Notes: a model not told the origin generated them from the sequence alone. 64,000 bases of DNA from Paraburkholderia bannensis NBRC 103871 (GCF_000685015.1 NZ_BAYA01000001.1:372001-436000), one strand, 5' to 3'. Shown: positions 1 through 9,318, numbered from the stretch's first letter. Translations and numbers: made by a program.

Positions 1-700
1 CCATCGCTGCGTGCGCCAGCTCCGGCGTGTTGTTCTGCTGGCTCAGATGCGCCGCAATCAGATGCCGAAGCTTCGAACGGTCGAGCGCCGCGAGAATCTC
101 CCCCGCCGCGTCATTGTTCAAATGACCATACGACCCGCTGATGCGCGCCTTCAGCGACGCCGGATAGCGGCTCGTCGCCAGCATGTCGAGGTCGTGATTG
201 CATTCGAGCACCAGTGCATCGCAACCGCTCAGCACCGAATGGATATGCGGCGTCGATTCGCCGACGTCGGTCAGCACGCCAAGCCGGCACGCACCGTCGT
301 TGAACACGAACTGCAACGGCTCGCGCGCGTCGTGCGGCACCGTATAGGGCAGCACGCCAAGCTCGCCGATTTCGACCGCCTCGTCGCCCCAGAGGACGTT
401 GAGTTCGACGCCTGCCGCTTCGTCGGCGCCGACCGCGCGGGCCGTGCCCCAGCTCGTATAAAGCGGGATCGACCAGCGGCGCGCCAGCGTGAGCGCGCTG
501 CCGATATGGTCGCTGTGTTCGTGGGTAATGAGGATCGCGCTCAGGGTGTCGGCGGCGAGGCCCGCTCTCGCGAGCCGCCGCTCCACTTCCTTCGCGGAAA
601 AACCGCAGTCGAGCAGCACGCGCGTGGGCGTCGCGCCGCCGCCTGCTTCTACTACCAGTGCGTTGCCTTCGCTACCGCTGCCGAGGCTCGCAAACCGCAC
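1..700 (-). CDS. MBL-fold metallohydrolase (YycJ/WalJ-like), 3' end cut by window
   Basis: This reading frame runs off the left edge, so the C-terminus is missing. Translation from a GTG at 700 gives a protein beginning RFASLGSGSEGNA, followed by ITHEHSDHIGS at about residues 57-67, the HxHxDH metal-binding motif of metallo-beta-lactamase hydrolases. The N-terminus resembles the YycJ/WalJ family, predicted metal-dependent nucleases or hydrolases. An in-frame stop lies at 713-715, so the GTG is the only good start; it is 7 nt after the bamC stop, which suggests co-transcription with dapA-bamC. Family is clear; substrate is unknown. Confidence 0.85.
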   Translation of the reverse strand, partial: MRFASLGSGSEGNALVVEAGGGATPTRVLLDCGFSAKEVERRLARAGLAADTLSAILITHEHSDHIGSALTLARRWSIPLYTSWGTARAVGADEAAGVELNVLWGDEAVEIGELGVLPYTVPHDAREPLQFVFNDGACRLGVLTDVGESTPHIHSVLSGCDALVLECNHDLDMLATSRYPASLKARISGSYGHLNNDAAGEILAALDRSKLRHLIAAHLSQQNNTPELAHAAM

Positions 701-707
701 GGCCGGA

Positions 708-1862
708 TCAGTTCAGCTGGGCGTGCAGCGCGGTCACGATGCGCTGCGCGTCCGACGAGGTATCCACCTGGCCGTTCTGGTCGAGAACCGCCACCTGGGT
801 TTGCGCATCGCCCTTCGCGCGCACCGCAACGAGGAATTCCGGCCCCTGGTTCTTTGCTGCGTCCTTCTTCGGGTTGTAGAACAGCTTGCCGAACAGGCCG
901 TCACCCTTGAGTTCCTGCATCGAGTCCGCGTAACGGACGTAGTAGATGCCCTTCGAGCGGTCGCGGTTGTCGACCGTGAAGTTGGTGCGGTCGAGCGCGA
1001 GGCCCACACGCAGCCAGGCGCTGTCGAACGATTCCGGCAGATCGAGCGTCGTGCCGTCCGTGCCGGCCGCAACCTTCGCGGTCGCCGACGACGGGCGTGC
1101 ATCAGTCAGCAGTTGCTTCGACTGCGCATCGGTCAGGCCGAACTTCTGCATGATCTTGGCGAGGAACGCGGCTTCGAGAGCCGGATCGCGCGGACGCTCG
1201 ACCCACTTCGAACCGGTCTTGTCCGTGCCCGTCAGCACTTCTTCCATCGCGCTATGCGTGACGGAGATATCGGTCTGGCCGTTCGGGCCGCGCGACACCA
1301 GCGTGCGGAAGCGGTCACGCGTGCCCGACGAGTACGCGAAATCGATCACGCGGCCGATCGTGCGGCGGAACCAGTCGTCCGGAATATTGGCGCGGTTTTC
1401 GGCCCAGTCCGTGGTCATGATGCCGGTGGCAGCCGAGTCGGTGGTCAGCGTGAAGCCGCTTTCCGACCAGAACTCCTGCAGCTGCGGCCAGACGTCGTCC
1501 GGCGTGCGGCCGTCGATCACGAGCCAGCGGTGATCGCCGTCACGCTCGACGTGCATGCCAAGCGGGTCTTGCGCGTCCGGCACGCCCAGCGTGGCATTGC
1601 CCGCCTTGGTGACGGTGCGCTGCGCGCTGCCGCCCAGCGTCAGCGTGGGCGCCGGCGCGACGTACTTCTGGCCGTTCGGCGCCGAAGACAGATCCTGCGG
1701 CACAGCCAGCGGCGGCGCGCTCGGCGTGTCCTTGTAGTTGACGCGATCCGACGCGAACATGTCGTTCAGCGACTCGCAGCCTGCGAGCGAGCCGATTGCT
1801 CCGATTGCGAGCGCCAGCACCGCCATGCGGGTTGCGTGGAGGGAAAGAGCGGAACGTTTCAT
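708..1862 (-). CDS. bamC: Outer membrane assembly lipoprotein BamC
   Basis: A 384-residue lipoprotein with a type II signal peptide (positively charged start, hydrophobic residues 13-25) and lipobox LAGC with the lipidated Cys at 29. The rest matches the BamC/NlpB (DapX) family: a disordered N-terminal segment with PLAVPQDL, then two globular domains. BamC belongs to the BAM complex that inserts beta-barrel proteins into the outer membrane. It follows dapA by about 96 nt on the same strand, the classic dapA-bamC pairing that gave the gene its old name dapX, and is followed by the MBL hydrolase gene. Confidence 0.93.
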   Translation of the reverse strand: MKRSALSLHATRMAVLALAIGAIGSLAGCESLNDMFASDRVNYKDTPSAPPLAVPQDLSSAPNGQKYVAPAPTLTLGGSAQRTVTKAGNATLGVPDAQDPLGMHVERDGDHRWLVIDGRTPDDVWPQLQEFWSESGFTLTTDSAATGIMTTDWAENRANIPDDWFRRTIGRVIDFAYSSGTRDRFRTLVSRGPNGQTDISVTHSAMEEVLTGTDKTGSKWVERPRDPALEAAFLAKIMQKFGLTDAQSKQLLTDARPSSATAKVAAGTDGTTLDLPESFDSAWLRVGLALDRTNFTVDNRDRSKGIYYVRYADSMQELKGDGLFGKLFYNPKKDAAKNQGPEFLVAVRAKGDAQTQVAVLDQNGQVDTSSDAQRIVTALHAQLN

Positions 1863-1958
1863 GTGGACCTTCGTAATACGGGAACGCTGAGCCAGGATCC
1901 GCCGAAGTCTGTCGGCGGCCGGGCAATGCGACGTCGATTGAAAATGCGGCGCGTCGGC

Positions 1959-2864
1959 TTAGCCGATCAGGCCGGCCTCGCGCAGCGCTGCGCGCACCAC
2001 GTCGTGGTAACGCGCGTCGAGCGGCGTAAGCGGCAGGCGGATACCGCCCTCGATGCGGCCGAGTTCCTGCAGCGCCCACTTCACCGGAATCGGGTTCGAT
2101 TCGATGAACAGGTTCTTGTGCAGCGACAGGAGATTCAGGTGAATCTCACGCGCGGTCTTTACGTCGCCAGCGATAGCAGCCTTGCAGAGGTCGCTCATCT
2201 GACGCGGCGCGACGTTTGCGGTCACCGAAATATTGCCGTGGCCGCCCAGCAGCATCAGCGCGATCGCGGTGGGATCGTCGCCGCTGAAGATCTTGAAACC
2301 TTCCGGCGCGTACTTGATGAGGTGCGCGGCGCGGTCGATATTGCCCGTCGCTTCCTTCACGCCGACGATGCCCGGCACCTGCGCCAGACGCAGGATCGTC
2401 TCGTTCGTCATATCGGCGACGGTGCGGCCCGGCACGTTGTACAGGATCACCGGCAGATCGACAGCTTCGGCGATCTTCGAGAAGTGCAGGTACTGGCCCT
2501 CTTGCGTGGGCTTGTTGTAGTACGGCACCACCTGAAGCGAAGCCTGCGCGCCGACTTCCTTCGCGTGCTTCGTCAGTTCGATGGCCTCGGCGGTCGAGTT
2601 GCCGCCCGCGCCCGCGATGATCGGCATGCGACCTGCGGCGTGCTCGACGGCCGTCCTGACCATCAGGATGTGTTCTTCGACGTCCAGCGTAGCGGATTCA
2701 CCGCTCGTGCCCACCACGACGAGGGCATCCGTCCCCTCTTCGACGTGCCAGTCGATCAGTTTGCGGAACGCCGGCAGGTCGAGACTGCCGTCTTCGTGCA
2801 TGGGGGTGACGATCGCGGGAATGCTGCCGCCAAGCTTGATGCCGTCCTGAGTGCCGTTAGCCAT
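1959..2864 (-). CDS. dapA: 4-hydroxy-tetrahydrodipicolinate synthase
   Basis: A 301-residue class I aldolase-fold enzyme condensing pyruvate with aspartate semialdehyde, the first committed step of lysine and diaminopimelate synthesis in the cytoplasm. Visible family marks are the GTSGES substrate loop (52-57), YYNKP (115-119), YNVPGRT (142-148) and the Schiff-base lysine K170 in GVKEATGN. Length is normal for the family. The ATG at 2864 is the only sensible start. It sits upstream of bamC and downstream of the methyltransferase and trpS genes on the same strand. Confidence 0.97.
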   Translation of the reverse strand: MANGTQDGIKLGGSIPAIVTPMHEDGSLDLPAFRKLIDWHVEEGTDALVVVGTSGESATLDVEEHILMVRTAVEHAAGRMPIIAGAGGNSTAEAIELTKHAKEVGAQASLQVVPYYNKPTQEGQYLHFSKIAEAVDLPVILYNVPGRTVADMTNETILRLAQVPGIVGVKEATGNIDRAAHLIKYAPEGFKIFSGDDPTAIALMLLGGHGNISVTANVAPRQMSDLCKAAIAGDVKTAREIHLNLLSLHKNLFIESNPIPVKWALQELGRIEGGIRLPLTPLDARYHDVVRAALREAGLIG

Positions 2865-2908
2865 GAAACGTCAAAGAAATGAGTACGTTAAACCGCGATT
2901 GTAGCGGA

Positions 2909-3577
2909 TTAGGCGGTCAGAACGTAACGCGATACGGGTAGTACCTGAGTCGTCTGTGTATGACCGGGTATTTCTGATACTGCATCCGACCCTGCCGACG
3001 CCGGCTGGGAAGCCGGGTTTCGCGTCTGCGGGCGGTTTTCGCGCACCGCGCAGATGCGCTGCACGAACGCTTCGCGCGGGTGCAGGATAAATCCGTCTTG
3101 ATACGCAATCACGCGCAATGCGGGCGCGCAGAGCGCCAGCAACTCGCCCGGCGCCAGCAGGAACGCGGGGTTCGACGGCTTGCCCACCGTCTCGTTGCCT
3201 TGCGCGAAGGTTTCGTAAATAAGTACGCCGCCCGGCGCCAAAGCGTCGAGCAGGCGCGCCATCAACGGACGATGCAGGTAATTGGTGACAACGATAGCGG
3301 CGAAGCGCGCATCGTCGGGCAGCGGCCAGGGCGCGCCTTCGAGGTCGCACTCTAACGTGCCGATGCCGGGCACGCCTTCCATCGTGGCAAGCGCGGCGGG
3401 GTCGCGGTCGAGTGCTGCGACCGGATGCCCCTGCTGCGCCAGCCAGCGCGCGTGACGGCCCGCGCCCGAAGCGAGGTCGAGCACCGTGCCGCCCGGCGCG
3501 ATCAGGTGCGCCCACTGGCGCACCCAGGCCGACGGCTCACCCACTCCATGCATCGCGTGCGTGGCCTGCATCGTCAT
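2909..3577 (-). CDS. Class I SAM-dependent methyltransferase (TehB-like)
   Basis: A 222-residue protein with the SAM-binding motif VLDLASGAGRHA (about 32-43), an acidic residue ending strand 2 (ALDRD, 55-59) and a conserved DLEGAPWP segment, typical of small TehB-like class I methyltransferases. The start is 3 nt downstream of the trpS stop, so it is translationally linked to trpS. The last 45 or so residues (after ENRP) are low-complexity and look like an unstructured tail rather than part of the fold. Substrate cannot be inferred. Confidence 0.82.
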   Translation of the reverse strand: MTMQATHAMHGVGEPSAWVRQWAHLIAPGGTVLDLASGAGRHARWLAQQGHPVAALDRDPAALATMEGVPGIGTLECDLEGAPWPLPDDARFAAIVVTNYLHRPLMARLLDALAPGGVLIYETFAQGNETVGKPSNPAFLLAPGELLALCAPALRVIAYQDGFILHPREAFVQRICAVRENRPQTRNPASQPASAGSDAVSEIPGHTQTTQVLPVSRYVLTA

Positions 3578-3580
3578 GCC

Positions 3581-4783
3581 TTAGTTGTACGAGAGGCCCA
3601 TCGCATCGCGCACGTCGCGCATCGTTTCCGTGGCGTACTTGCGGGCGCGGTCGCAACCGTCGGCGACGATGGCGCGCAGCAGCGACGGATCATCCATGTA
3701 CTTCTGCGCGCGTTCGAGCATCGGCTGCTGCTCGCGAAGAATGCCTTCGATCACCGGCTGCTTGCACTCCAGGCAGCCGATTCCCGCCGAACGGCAGCCC
3801 TTCTCCACCCAGTCGTGCGTCTCGGCGTCCGTGTAGACCTGGTGCAGTTGCCACACCGGGCACTTGTCCGGATCGCCCGGATCGGTACGGCGCACGCGCG
3901 CGGGGTCGGTCGGCATCGTGCGCACCTTCTTCTCGATCGATGCGGCGTCTTCGCGCAGCGCGATCGTGTTGCCGTACGACTTCGACATCTTCTGGCCGTC
4001 GAGACCCGGCATGCGCGAGGCTTCGGTCAGCAGCACCTGCGGCTCCGGCAGGATGATCTTGCGCGAACCTTCGAGGTAGCCAAACAGGCGCTCGCGGTCG
4101 CTCATCGACAGGCTCTGCGATTCCGACAGCATCGCACGCGCCTGTTCGAGCGCTTCCTCGTTGCCTTCCTGCTGATAGGCGTTGCGCAGTTCGTGATAGA
4201 GCTTCGAGCGCTTGCCGCCCAGCTTCTTCGCGGCTTCGTTGGCCTTCTCTTCGAAGCCCGGCTCGCGGCCGTACATGTAGTTGAAGCGGCGCGCCATTTC
4301 GCGCGCCATTTCGACGTGCGGCACCTGGTCTTCGCCGACCGGCACGAGCGACGCGCGGTACAGCAGGATGTCGGCGGCCATCAGCACCGGGTAGCCCAGG
4401 AAGCCGTAGGTGCCCAGATCCTTGTCGCGCAGCTTTTCGATCTGCTCCTTGTAGGTCGGCACGCGTTCGAGCCAGGACAGCGGCGTGCTCATGCCGAGCA
4501 GGAGCGCGAGTTCGGCGTGCTCGGGCACGCGGCTCTGGATGAACAGCGTCGCCTGGTTCGGGTCGATGCCCGATGCAAGCCAGTCGATCAGCACGTCCCA
4601 GACGTTTTTCTCGATCACATCCGGCGTCTCGTAGTGCGTCGTGAGCGCGTGCCAGTCGACCACGCAGAAGAAGCACGGGTACTCGGACTGAAGCTTGACC
4701 CAGTTTTTCAGCACGCCGTGATAGTGGCCGAGGTGCAGCGACCCGGTGGGCCGCATGCCGGAGAAAATACGGTCTGGGAACAT
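3581..4783 (-). CDS. trpS: Tryptophanyl-tRNA synthetase, probable Fe-S type
   Basis: Class I aminoacyl-tRNA synthetase charging tRNA-Trp. The HIGH-type motif is HLGH (17-20) and KMSKS is intact at 265-269. At 400 residues it is longer than the roughly 334-residue E. coli type, with an insertion of about 70 residues before the KMSKS loop. The C-terminal domain has four cysteines spaced C-x21-C-x6-C-x2-C (308, 330, 337, 340), close to the [4Fe-4S] motif known in Thermotoga maritima TrpRS. The frame extends to a TTG at 4807, but the ATG at 4783 gives the family N-terminus (MFPDRIFSG) and lies 4 nt after the upstream M50 stop. Confidence 0.95.
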   Translation of the reverse strand: MFPDRIFSGMRPTGSLHLGHYHGVLKNWVKLQSEYPCFFCVVDWHALTTHYETPDVIEKNVWDVLIDWLASGIDPNQATLFIQSRVPEHAELALLLGMSTPLSWLERVPTYKEQIEKLRDKDLGTYGFLGYPVLMAADILLYRASLVPVGEDQVPHVEMAREMARRFNYMYGREPGFEEKANEAAKKLGGKRSKLYHELRNAYQQEGNEEALEQARAMLSESQSLSMSDRERLFGYLEGSRKIILPEPQVLLTEASRMPGLDGQKMSKSYGNTIALREDAASIEKKVRTMPTDPARVRRTDPGDPDKCPVWQLHQVYTDAETHDWVEKGCRSAGIGCLECKQPVIEGILREQQPMLERAQKYMDDPSLLRAIVADGCDRARKYATETMRDVRDAMGLSYN

Positions 4784-4787
4784 GATG

Positions 4788-5456
4788 TTATGAGAAGAGC
4801 GAAACAAGGGGGTTAAGCACTGCCGTCACCACGTCGTAGCCGATCGACACGAGCGGGCGCAGCCAGAATCGCGTGAAGACGCCGGAGACCAGCAGCGCCA
4901 TCACGATGATGAAACCATAGGGCTCGAGGCGCGAGAGCGCAATGCTCGCGCGCGTGGGCAGCAGCGCCGCGAGCACCCGGCCGCCATCCATCGGCGGCAG
5001 CGGAAAGAGATTGAGCACGCCGAGCACCAGGTTCACGCCCAGGCCGGCAGCGGCCATGCGCGTGAAGAACGGCTCGTCGACGCCCATCACTGCGAGCGCC
5101 ACGCCGAACACGCCCCACGCCAGCGCCTGCACGAAGTTGCAGGCCGGGCCTGCCGCCGCGACCCACAGTGTGCCCCAGCGCGGATTGCGCAGGTTGCCGA
5201 ACGAAATCGGCACCGGCTTGGCATAGCCGAACACGAACGCGCCGCTCGTGAGGAAATACAGGATCAGCGGCATGGCGATCGTGCCGACCGGATCGATGTG
5301 GCGCATCGGATTGAGCGAAACGCGCCCGAGCACGTAGGCGGTGTTGTCGCCGAGCAGGCGCGCGACATAGCCGTGCGCGGCTTCGTGCAACGTGATCGCG
5401 AAGATGACGGGCAAGGCGTAGACGGCGAGCGTCTGAATGATCGTGGCTTCTTCCAT
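4788..5456 (-). CDS. Site-2 protease family (M50) membrane metalloprotease
   Basis: A polytopic membrane protein with the zinc-protease motif HEAAH (24-28) in its first membrane helix and the second ligand motif in NLFPLPPMDGGRVL, which supplies the Asp. These are the two halves of an M50/site-2 protease active site, though the cellular substrate is unknown. There is no PDZ or CBS domain, so it is the short form. The frame opens at TTG 5474, but the ATG at 5456 (MEEATIIQ) is the likely start, giving 222 residues. It lies directly between the YciO-like gene and trpS on the same strand. Confidence 0.88.
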   Translation of the reverse strand: MEEATIIQTLAVYALPVIFAITLHEAAHGYVARLLGDNTAYVLGRVSLNPMRHIDPVGTIAMPLILYFLTSGAFVFGYAKPVPISFGNLRNPRWGTLWVAAAGPACNFVQALAWGVFGVALAVMGVDEPFFTRMAAAGLGVNLVLGVLNLFPLPPMDGGRVLAALLPTRASIALSRLEPYGFIIVMALLVSGVFTRFWLRPLVSIGYDVVTAVLNPLVSLFS

Positions 5457-5540
5457 GGCGGCGTATTGTAACAATGCGCTAGCGGTGCGCTGTTTCGTGC
5501 ACGTTTATCCACGCACGAAACAGCAGGACGGTGGCGCGCG

Positions 5541-6176
5541 TCACGCCTCCTCTTCGAGGCCGAACGGCGCGAGCGAACCGCGTCCGGCGCGCACGAGTAC
5601 CGGTTCCGGGCCGCTCAGATCGACGATCGTCGAAGGCTCCCAGGGGCACGCACCGCCGTCAATCACGAGATCGAGCTGTTTTTCCAGCCGATCGCGAATT
5701 TCTTCCGGATCGTTGAGCGGCTCGGTGTCGGGCGGCAGGATCAGCGTCGAGGCGAGCAGCGGCTCGCCCAGTTCTTCCAGGATCGCCAGCGGAATCGGAT
5801 GCCCCGGCACGCGCAGCCCGATAGTCTTGCGCGACGGATGCGACAGACGACGCGGCACTTCCTTCGTCGCCTCAAGCACGAATACGTACGGCCCCGGCGT
5901 CACCGACTTGATCAAGCGGTACTGGCGGTTGTCCACCATGGCAAAGTTCGCGAGTTCTGACAGATCGCGCACCATCAGCGACAGCAGCGCCTTTTCGTCG
6001 AGATGACGGATGCGGCGCAGGCGCTCGGCGGCCTGCTTGTCGTCGATGCGCGCGGCCAGCGCGTAGCTCGAATCGGTCGGCAGCGCGATCACGCCGCCGT
6101 CGCGAATAATCTGCACGGCCTGCTTGACGAGGCGCGGCTGAGGATTCTCTGGGTGAAGCCGAAAAAACTGTGACAT
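5541..6176 (-). CDS. Sua5/YciO/YrdC-family protein (YciO type)
   Basis: A 211-residue protein of the Sua5/YciO/YrdC fold. Visible features are ALPTDSSYAL (about 31-40), the basic RLRRIRHL segment and KSVTPGPYVFVLEA. Family members TsaC/Sua5 make threonylcarbamoyl-AMP for the t6A modification of ANN-decoding tRNAs; YciO is a weaker, less understood paralogue. The sequence SSYAL and the overall length look closer to YciO than to TsaC, so I would not call it tsaC. It is followed by the M50 protease gene on the same strand. Confidence 0.82.
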   Translation of the reverse strand: MSQFFRLHPENPQPRLVKQAVQIIRDGGVIALPTDSSYALAARIDDKQAAERLRRIRHLDEKALLSLMVRDLSELANFAMVDNRQYRLIKSVTPGPYVFVLEATKEVPRRLSHPSRKTIGLRVPGHPIPLAILEELGEPLLASTLILPPDTEPLNDPEEIRDRLEKQLDLVIDGGACPWEPSTIVDLSGPEPVLVRAGRGSLAPFGLEEEA

Positions 6177-6290
6177 GGCAGTAATCAGCTGACGAAGGCG
6201 AAGCGAATTGGAAAGCGAACCGGACGCGTCACGCCGCGCGGCGGCGGCATGGCGCGTGTTACAGCGGTTTGAAAGTGAGGCTCGGGGGCA

Positions 6291-6325
6291 AAGCCAGGCA
6301 TAAGGCCAGGCACAAGGCTAAGCAC
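6291..6325. repeat. Degenerate 12-bp tandem repeat
   Basis: Three imperfect units of 11-12 bp (AAGCCAGGCAT, AAGGCCAGGCAC, AAGGCTAAGCAC) lie just beyond the stop of the PHP-domain gene in the gap before the YciO-like gene. No coding function is apparent. It may be slippage product. Confidence 0.6.
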
Positions 6326-6355
6326 AACAGCGCTGGGCCGCGCCTCAGGCACAGC

Positions 6356-7186
6356 CTACAGCCATCGCTCCCAGACAGGCTTGAGATCGGACGGCAGCGG
6401 CGGCAGCGTACCCGGCTCGATCGAATCCGGGCCTTTGGCGTGGAAATCCGAGCCGCGCGACGCCTCGAAGCCGAAGCGGCGCGCCACCGCAGCATACTCG
6501 CCGTACTGGTCGGGCGTATGGCTGCCGGTGACGACTTCGATGGCCTTGCCGCCCAGGTCGATGAACTCGCCGAAGAAAGCGTCGAGTTCGAGCTGCGTGT
6601 AGCTGTAACGTCCCGGATGCGCGACCACCGCTTCGCCGCCGGCGGCCTTGATCCAGCTCAGCGCATCGGCGAGTTTGGCCCAGCGGTGCGACACGTAGCC
6701 CGCCTTGCCATCGCCTAGCCAGCGCGTGAAGGCGTCCTGCATGTCGCGCGCACGGCCTGACTCCACCAGAAAGCGCGCGAAGTGCGTGCGCGAAATCAGA
6801 TCGGGATTCGAGACATAGCGCAGCGCGCCCTGGTAGGCATCGGGAATGCCGAGCGTTTCGAGCTTTTCGCCGATCGCCTCCGCGCGTGCGGCGCGGCCGT
6901 TGCGCGTACGCGCGAGGCCGTCGACCAGCGCCGGGCACTCCGGATCGACATGCAGGCCGACGATATGCACCGTGCGCGACGCCCACGTGACGGAAATTTC
7001 GACACCGCTCAGGTAACGCATGCCGAGCGCTTCAGCCGCCTCGCGCGCTTCGCGCTGGCCGCCGAGTTCGTCGTGATCGGTGAGCGCCCACAGCCCCACG
7101 CCGCCCGCCTTTGCCAGCTGCGCGACGGCAGCCGGGGCCATCTGGCCGTCGGAGACAGTGGAGTGACAGTGGAGATCGGCGTTCAT
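6356..7186 (-). CDS. PHP-domain phosphoesterase (RNase AM / TrpH family)
   Basis: A PHP-superfamily metal-dependent phosphoesterase starting MNADLHCHSTVSDG, with metal-binding H6 and H8. Further ligands lie in LTDHDE, VAHPGRY and GSDFHAKG. Family members (E. coli YciV/RNase AM, TrpH-like proteins, the Chromobacterium 3',5'-nucleotide phosphatase) remove phosphates from nucleotides or trim RNA 5' ends. I chose the ATG at 7186, giving 276 residues; an ATG at 7198 would add MTPA and cannot be excluded, and the open frame itself extends to 7246. It is first in line before the YciO, M50 and trpS genes. Confidence 0.88.
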   Translation of the reverse strand: MNADLHCHSTVSDGQMAPAAVAQLAKAGGVGLWALTDHDELGGQREAREAAEALGMRYLSGVEISVTWASRTVHIVGLHVDPECPALVDGLARTRNGRAARAEAIGEKLETLGIPDAYQGALRYVSNPDLISRTHFARFLVESGRARDMQDAFTRWLGDGKAGYVSHRWAKLADALSWIKAAGGEAVVAHPGRYSYTQLELDAFFGEFIDLGGKAIEVVTGSHTPDQYGEYAAVARRFGFEASRGSDFHAKGPDSIEPGTLPPLPSDLKPVWERWL

Positions 7187-7292
7187 TGCGGGCGTCATGG
7201 GAGTAAGCAGCCATTTTACTGCAATGCGGCGAAGCCGTCCCGGCACGCCCTGACCAGGCTGCTTCGCGTTTTTGCGTACGTTTTGGCGGGTT

Positions 7293-8192
7293 TTAGCCTG
7301 CGCAGAAGGCCTCGATCAGCCGCGCCACGGCCTCGGGCTGATCGTGGTGAACCATGTGTCCGGCGTCCTCGATCAAGCGCTCACGCCAGTCGGGGAAGGC
7401 CTCGAAGCGCTTCTTGAACACGTCGATGGGCACCTTGCCCGCAATGCGCGCAAGCGTCTCGGAATTCGTCGCTTCAACGTGCAGCACCTTTGCGCTCACG
7501 CAGGCCCAGACGGCCATGATTTCTTCGAGCCGGTAGAGCACCGGATTGACCATCTTGTGCGCGGGATCGCCGAGCAGCATGTAGCCGCCCTCGCCTTTCT
7601 CGCCCGTTACCGGTTTCGACCAGTGCTGAGCGAGGAAGCGCGCCCGCGCGGGCAGCAGGCGCGGATTGGTTTTGGTCAGGCGTGCCGCCACGTCCGCGAG
7701 CGTCGCGTAGGGGCGCAGTTGCGGCGGCTTGCGCATCTCGTCGAGCCAGTCGCGCACCCGCCCCGGCGCCTGCGCAGGCACCGCCGCGGGCAAGCCGAAG
7801 CCTTCCAGATCGACCACGCGCCGCACGCGCTCGGGCCTCACGCCCGCGTAAAAGCACACGACATTCGCGCCAAGGCTATGCCCGACCAGGTTCACCTCGC
7901 CCTGCGGCGCGTAATGGTCGAGCAGTGCGTCGAGATCGGCGACGTAATCGTGGAACCAGTAGCCGCCGCCGCCCTGTTGCGCCGCGGGCCAGTCCGACAG
8001 CCCGAAGCCGCGCATGTCCGGCGCGATCACCTGCCAGTCGCCGCCCAGCGCGTCGACGACGAACTGGAACGACGCCGCCACGTCCATCCAGCCGTGCAGC
8101 ATGAAGAGCACCGGCGCGTCCTCAGCGCCCCAGCGGCGCACGTGCAGGCGGATACCGTTGACGGTGACGAATTCGGATCGGGAGAGGTTCAT
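7293..8192 (-). CDS. Alpha/beta hydrolase
   Basis: A 299-residue alpha/beta-hydrolase with oxyanion-hole region FMLHGWMD (about 32-39), nucleophile elbow GHSLGA (about 104-109), and a C-terminal GHMVHHD carrying the catalytic His. The conserved DMRGFGLSDWP after strand 4 is typical of esterase, epoxide-hydrolase and haloalkane-type members. No signal peptide is visible, so it should be cytoplasmic. The substrate cannot be deduced. It lies between a MiaE-like ferritin-fold protein and the PHP phosphoesterase on the same strand. Confidence 0.85.
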   Translation of the reverse strand: MNLSRSEFVTVNGIRLHVRRWGAEDAPVLFMLHGWMDVAASFQFVVDALGGDWQVIAPDMRGFGLSDWPAAQQGGGGYWFHDYVADLDALLDHYAPQGEVNLVGHSLGANVVCFYAGVRPERVRRVVDLEGFGLPAAVPAQAPGRVRDWLDEMRKPPQLRPYATLADVAARLTKTNPRLLPARARFLAQHWSKPVTGEKGEGGYMLLGDPAHKMVNPVLYRLEEIMAVWACVSAKVLHVEATNSETLARIAGKVPIDVFKKRFEAFPDWRERLIEDAGHMVHHDQPEAVARLIEAFCAG

Positions 8193-8261
8193 TGCGCTCG
8201 CAGAAAAACGAATGATCGTTCGATTATATCGACACCGTCTGACAGATGGGCCGGCGCGCTG

Positions 8262-9137
8262 TCATTTTTCGGCGGCGTCCTGGGCGATCAGCGCGTCGAG
8301 TTCGGCTTCGTCGAAGCCCGCCGAGCGTCGCGCTTCGACGTTGAACGGGCCGCGCATCCTGGGCGCGTGATAGCGGGCAGCAAGTTCGAGCCAGGCCGCA
8401 TGCGGATCGAGCCCGCGCTGGTCGCACAGGTAGCGGAACCAGTGATTGCCGATGCGCACATGGCCCACCTCGTCGCGCAGGATGATGTCGAGGATCGCGG
8501 CCGATTCGTGATCCTGGGCCTGCGTCAGGCGCGCGCGAATCGGCGGCGAGGCGTCCAGCCCACGCGCCTCCAGCACGCGCGGCACCAGCGCCATGCGGGC
8601 GAGCACGTCGTCGCAGGTTCGCTCGCACATCTCCCAGAGGCCGTTATGCGCCGGGAAATCGCCGTAATCGTGGCCGTAGTCCCCGAGGCGCTGGCGCACC
8701 AGTGAAAAGTGGTATGCCTCTTCCGCCGCGACCTTGAGCCAGTCGGCGTAAAAGGCGTCGGGCATGCCCGCGAAGCGCCAGACGGCGTCGAGCGCGAGGT
8801 TGATCGCGTTGAATTCGATGTGCGCGAGCGCATGCAGCAGCACGACGCGCCCTTGCGGCGTGCTCATGCTACGGCGCTGGAGGCTGCGCGGCTCGACGAG
8901 GTCGGGGCGCGCCGGGCGGCCGGGCAGATCGGCGGGCGTTTGCAGCGCGTGCGCCGCGCCCCACATCGCTTCGCCATGCGCGGCGGCTTCCAGCGTCAGC
9001 GCGTGCAGCGCGGCAACGGCCTGCGTCTTGGCAAGGGGATCGCGCTCGCGCAGCGCGTCGAGCGCGGCGGCGCGCCAACTGGCGCTGGCCGACAAGGGTT
9101 GAGCGGATTCGGCGGCGGCGGAAAACACGGAACTCAT
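8262..9137 (-). CDS. DUF455 ferritin-like diiron protein (MiaE-like)
   Basis: A 291-residue, largely helical protein with carboxylate and histidine motifs expected for a diiron ferritin-like fold: HIEFNAINLALD, AEEAYHF and LRDEVGHVRIG. It belongs to the DUF455 family, distant relatives of the tRNA hydroxylase MiaE; whether it acts on tRNA is not known. The open frame extends upstream to 9326, but the ATG at 9137 (MSSVFSAAAES) is the first plausible start and avoids overlap with the divergent carbonic anhydrase gene at 9319. Confidence 0.83.
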   Translation of the reverse strand: MSSVFSAAAESAQPLSASASWRAAALDALRERDPLAKTQAVAALHALTLEAAAHGEAMWGAAHALQTPADLPGRPARPDLVEPRSLQRRSMSTPQGRVVLLHALAHIEFNAINLALDAVWRFAGMPDAFYADWLKVAAEEAYHFSLVRQRLGDYGHDYGDFPAHNGLWEMCERTCDDVLARMALVPRVLEARGLDASPPIRARLTQAQDHESAAILDIILRDEVGHVRIGNHWFRYLCDQRGLDPHAAWLELAARYHAPRMRGPFNVEARRSAGFDEAELDALIAQDAAEK

Positions 9138-9318
9138 CGCAAAACTGACAGAAATCGGCAAGACACTCGGGCGAGCGGGAAAATTGCGCCCCCGGAAGCA
9201 TTGGGCGCAACCGTTTACAATACGCGATTCACCCGCACTGCGCCGCCTGCGCCCTGTCCGGTATCGGGACAAGACGCGCAGGCCGCAGCCACCGCAAGAA
9301 AACAGGAGACGCAACACC

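Noticed and set aside
11..2882. Long plus-strand open frames opposite the MBL, bamC and dapA genes
   Set aside because: They are rich in Arg, Ala and Val with no family resemblance, and lie exactly antisense to well-supported genes. They are shadows of GC-rich coding sequence, as are similar frames opposite trpS, eno, pyrG, hscA, the pdh genes and prlC.
5541..6176. Calling the YciO-like protein TsaC
   Set aside because: Its motifs and length look closer to YciO, and the essential t6A enzyme cannot be assigned without comparison with the rest of the genome.
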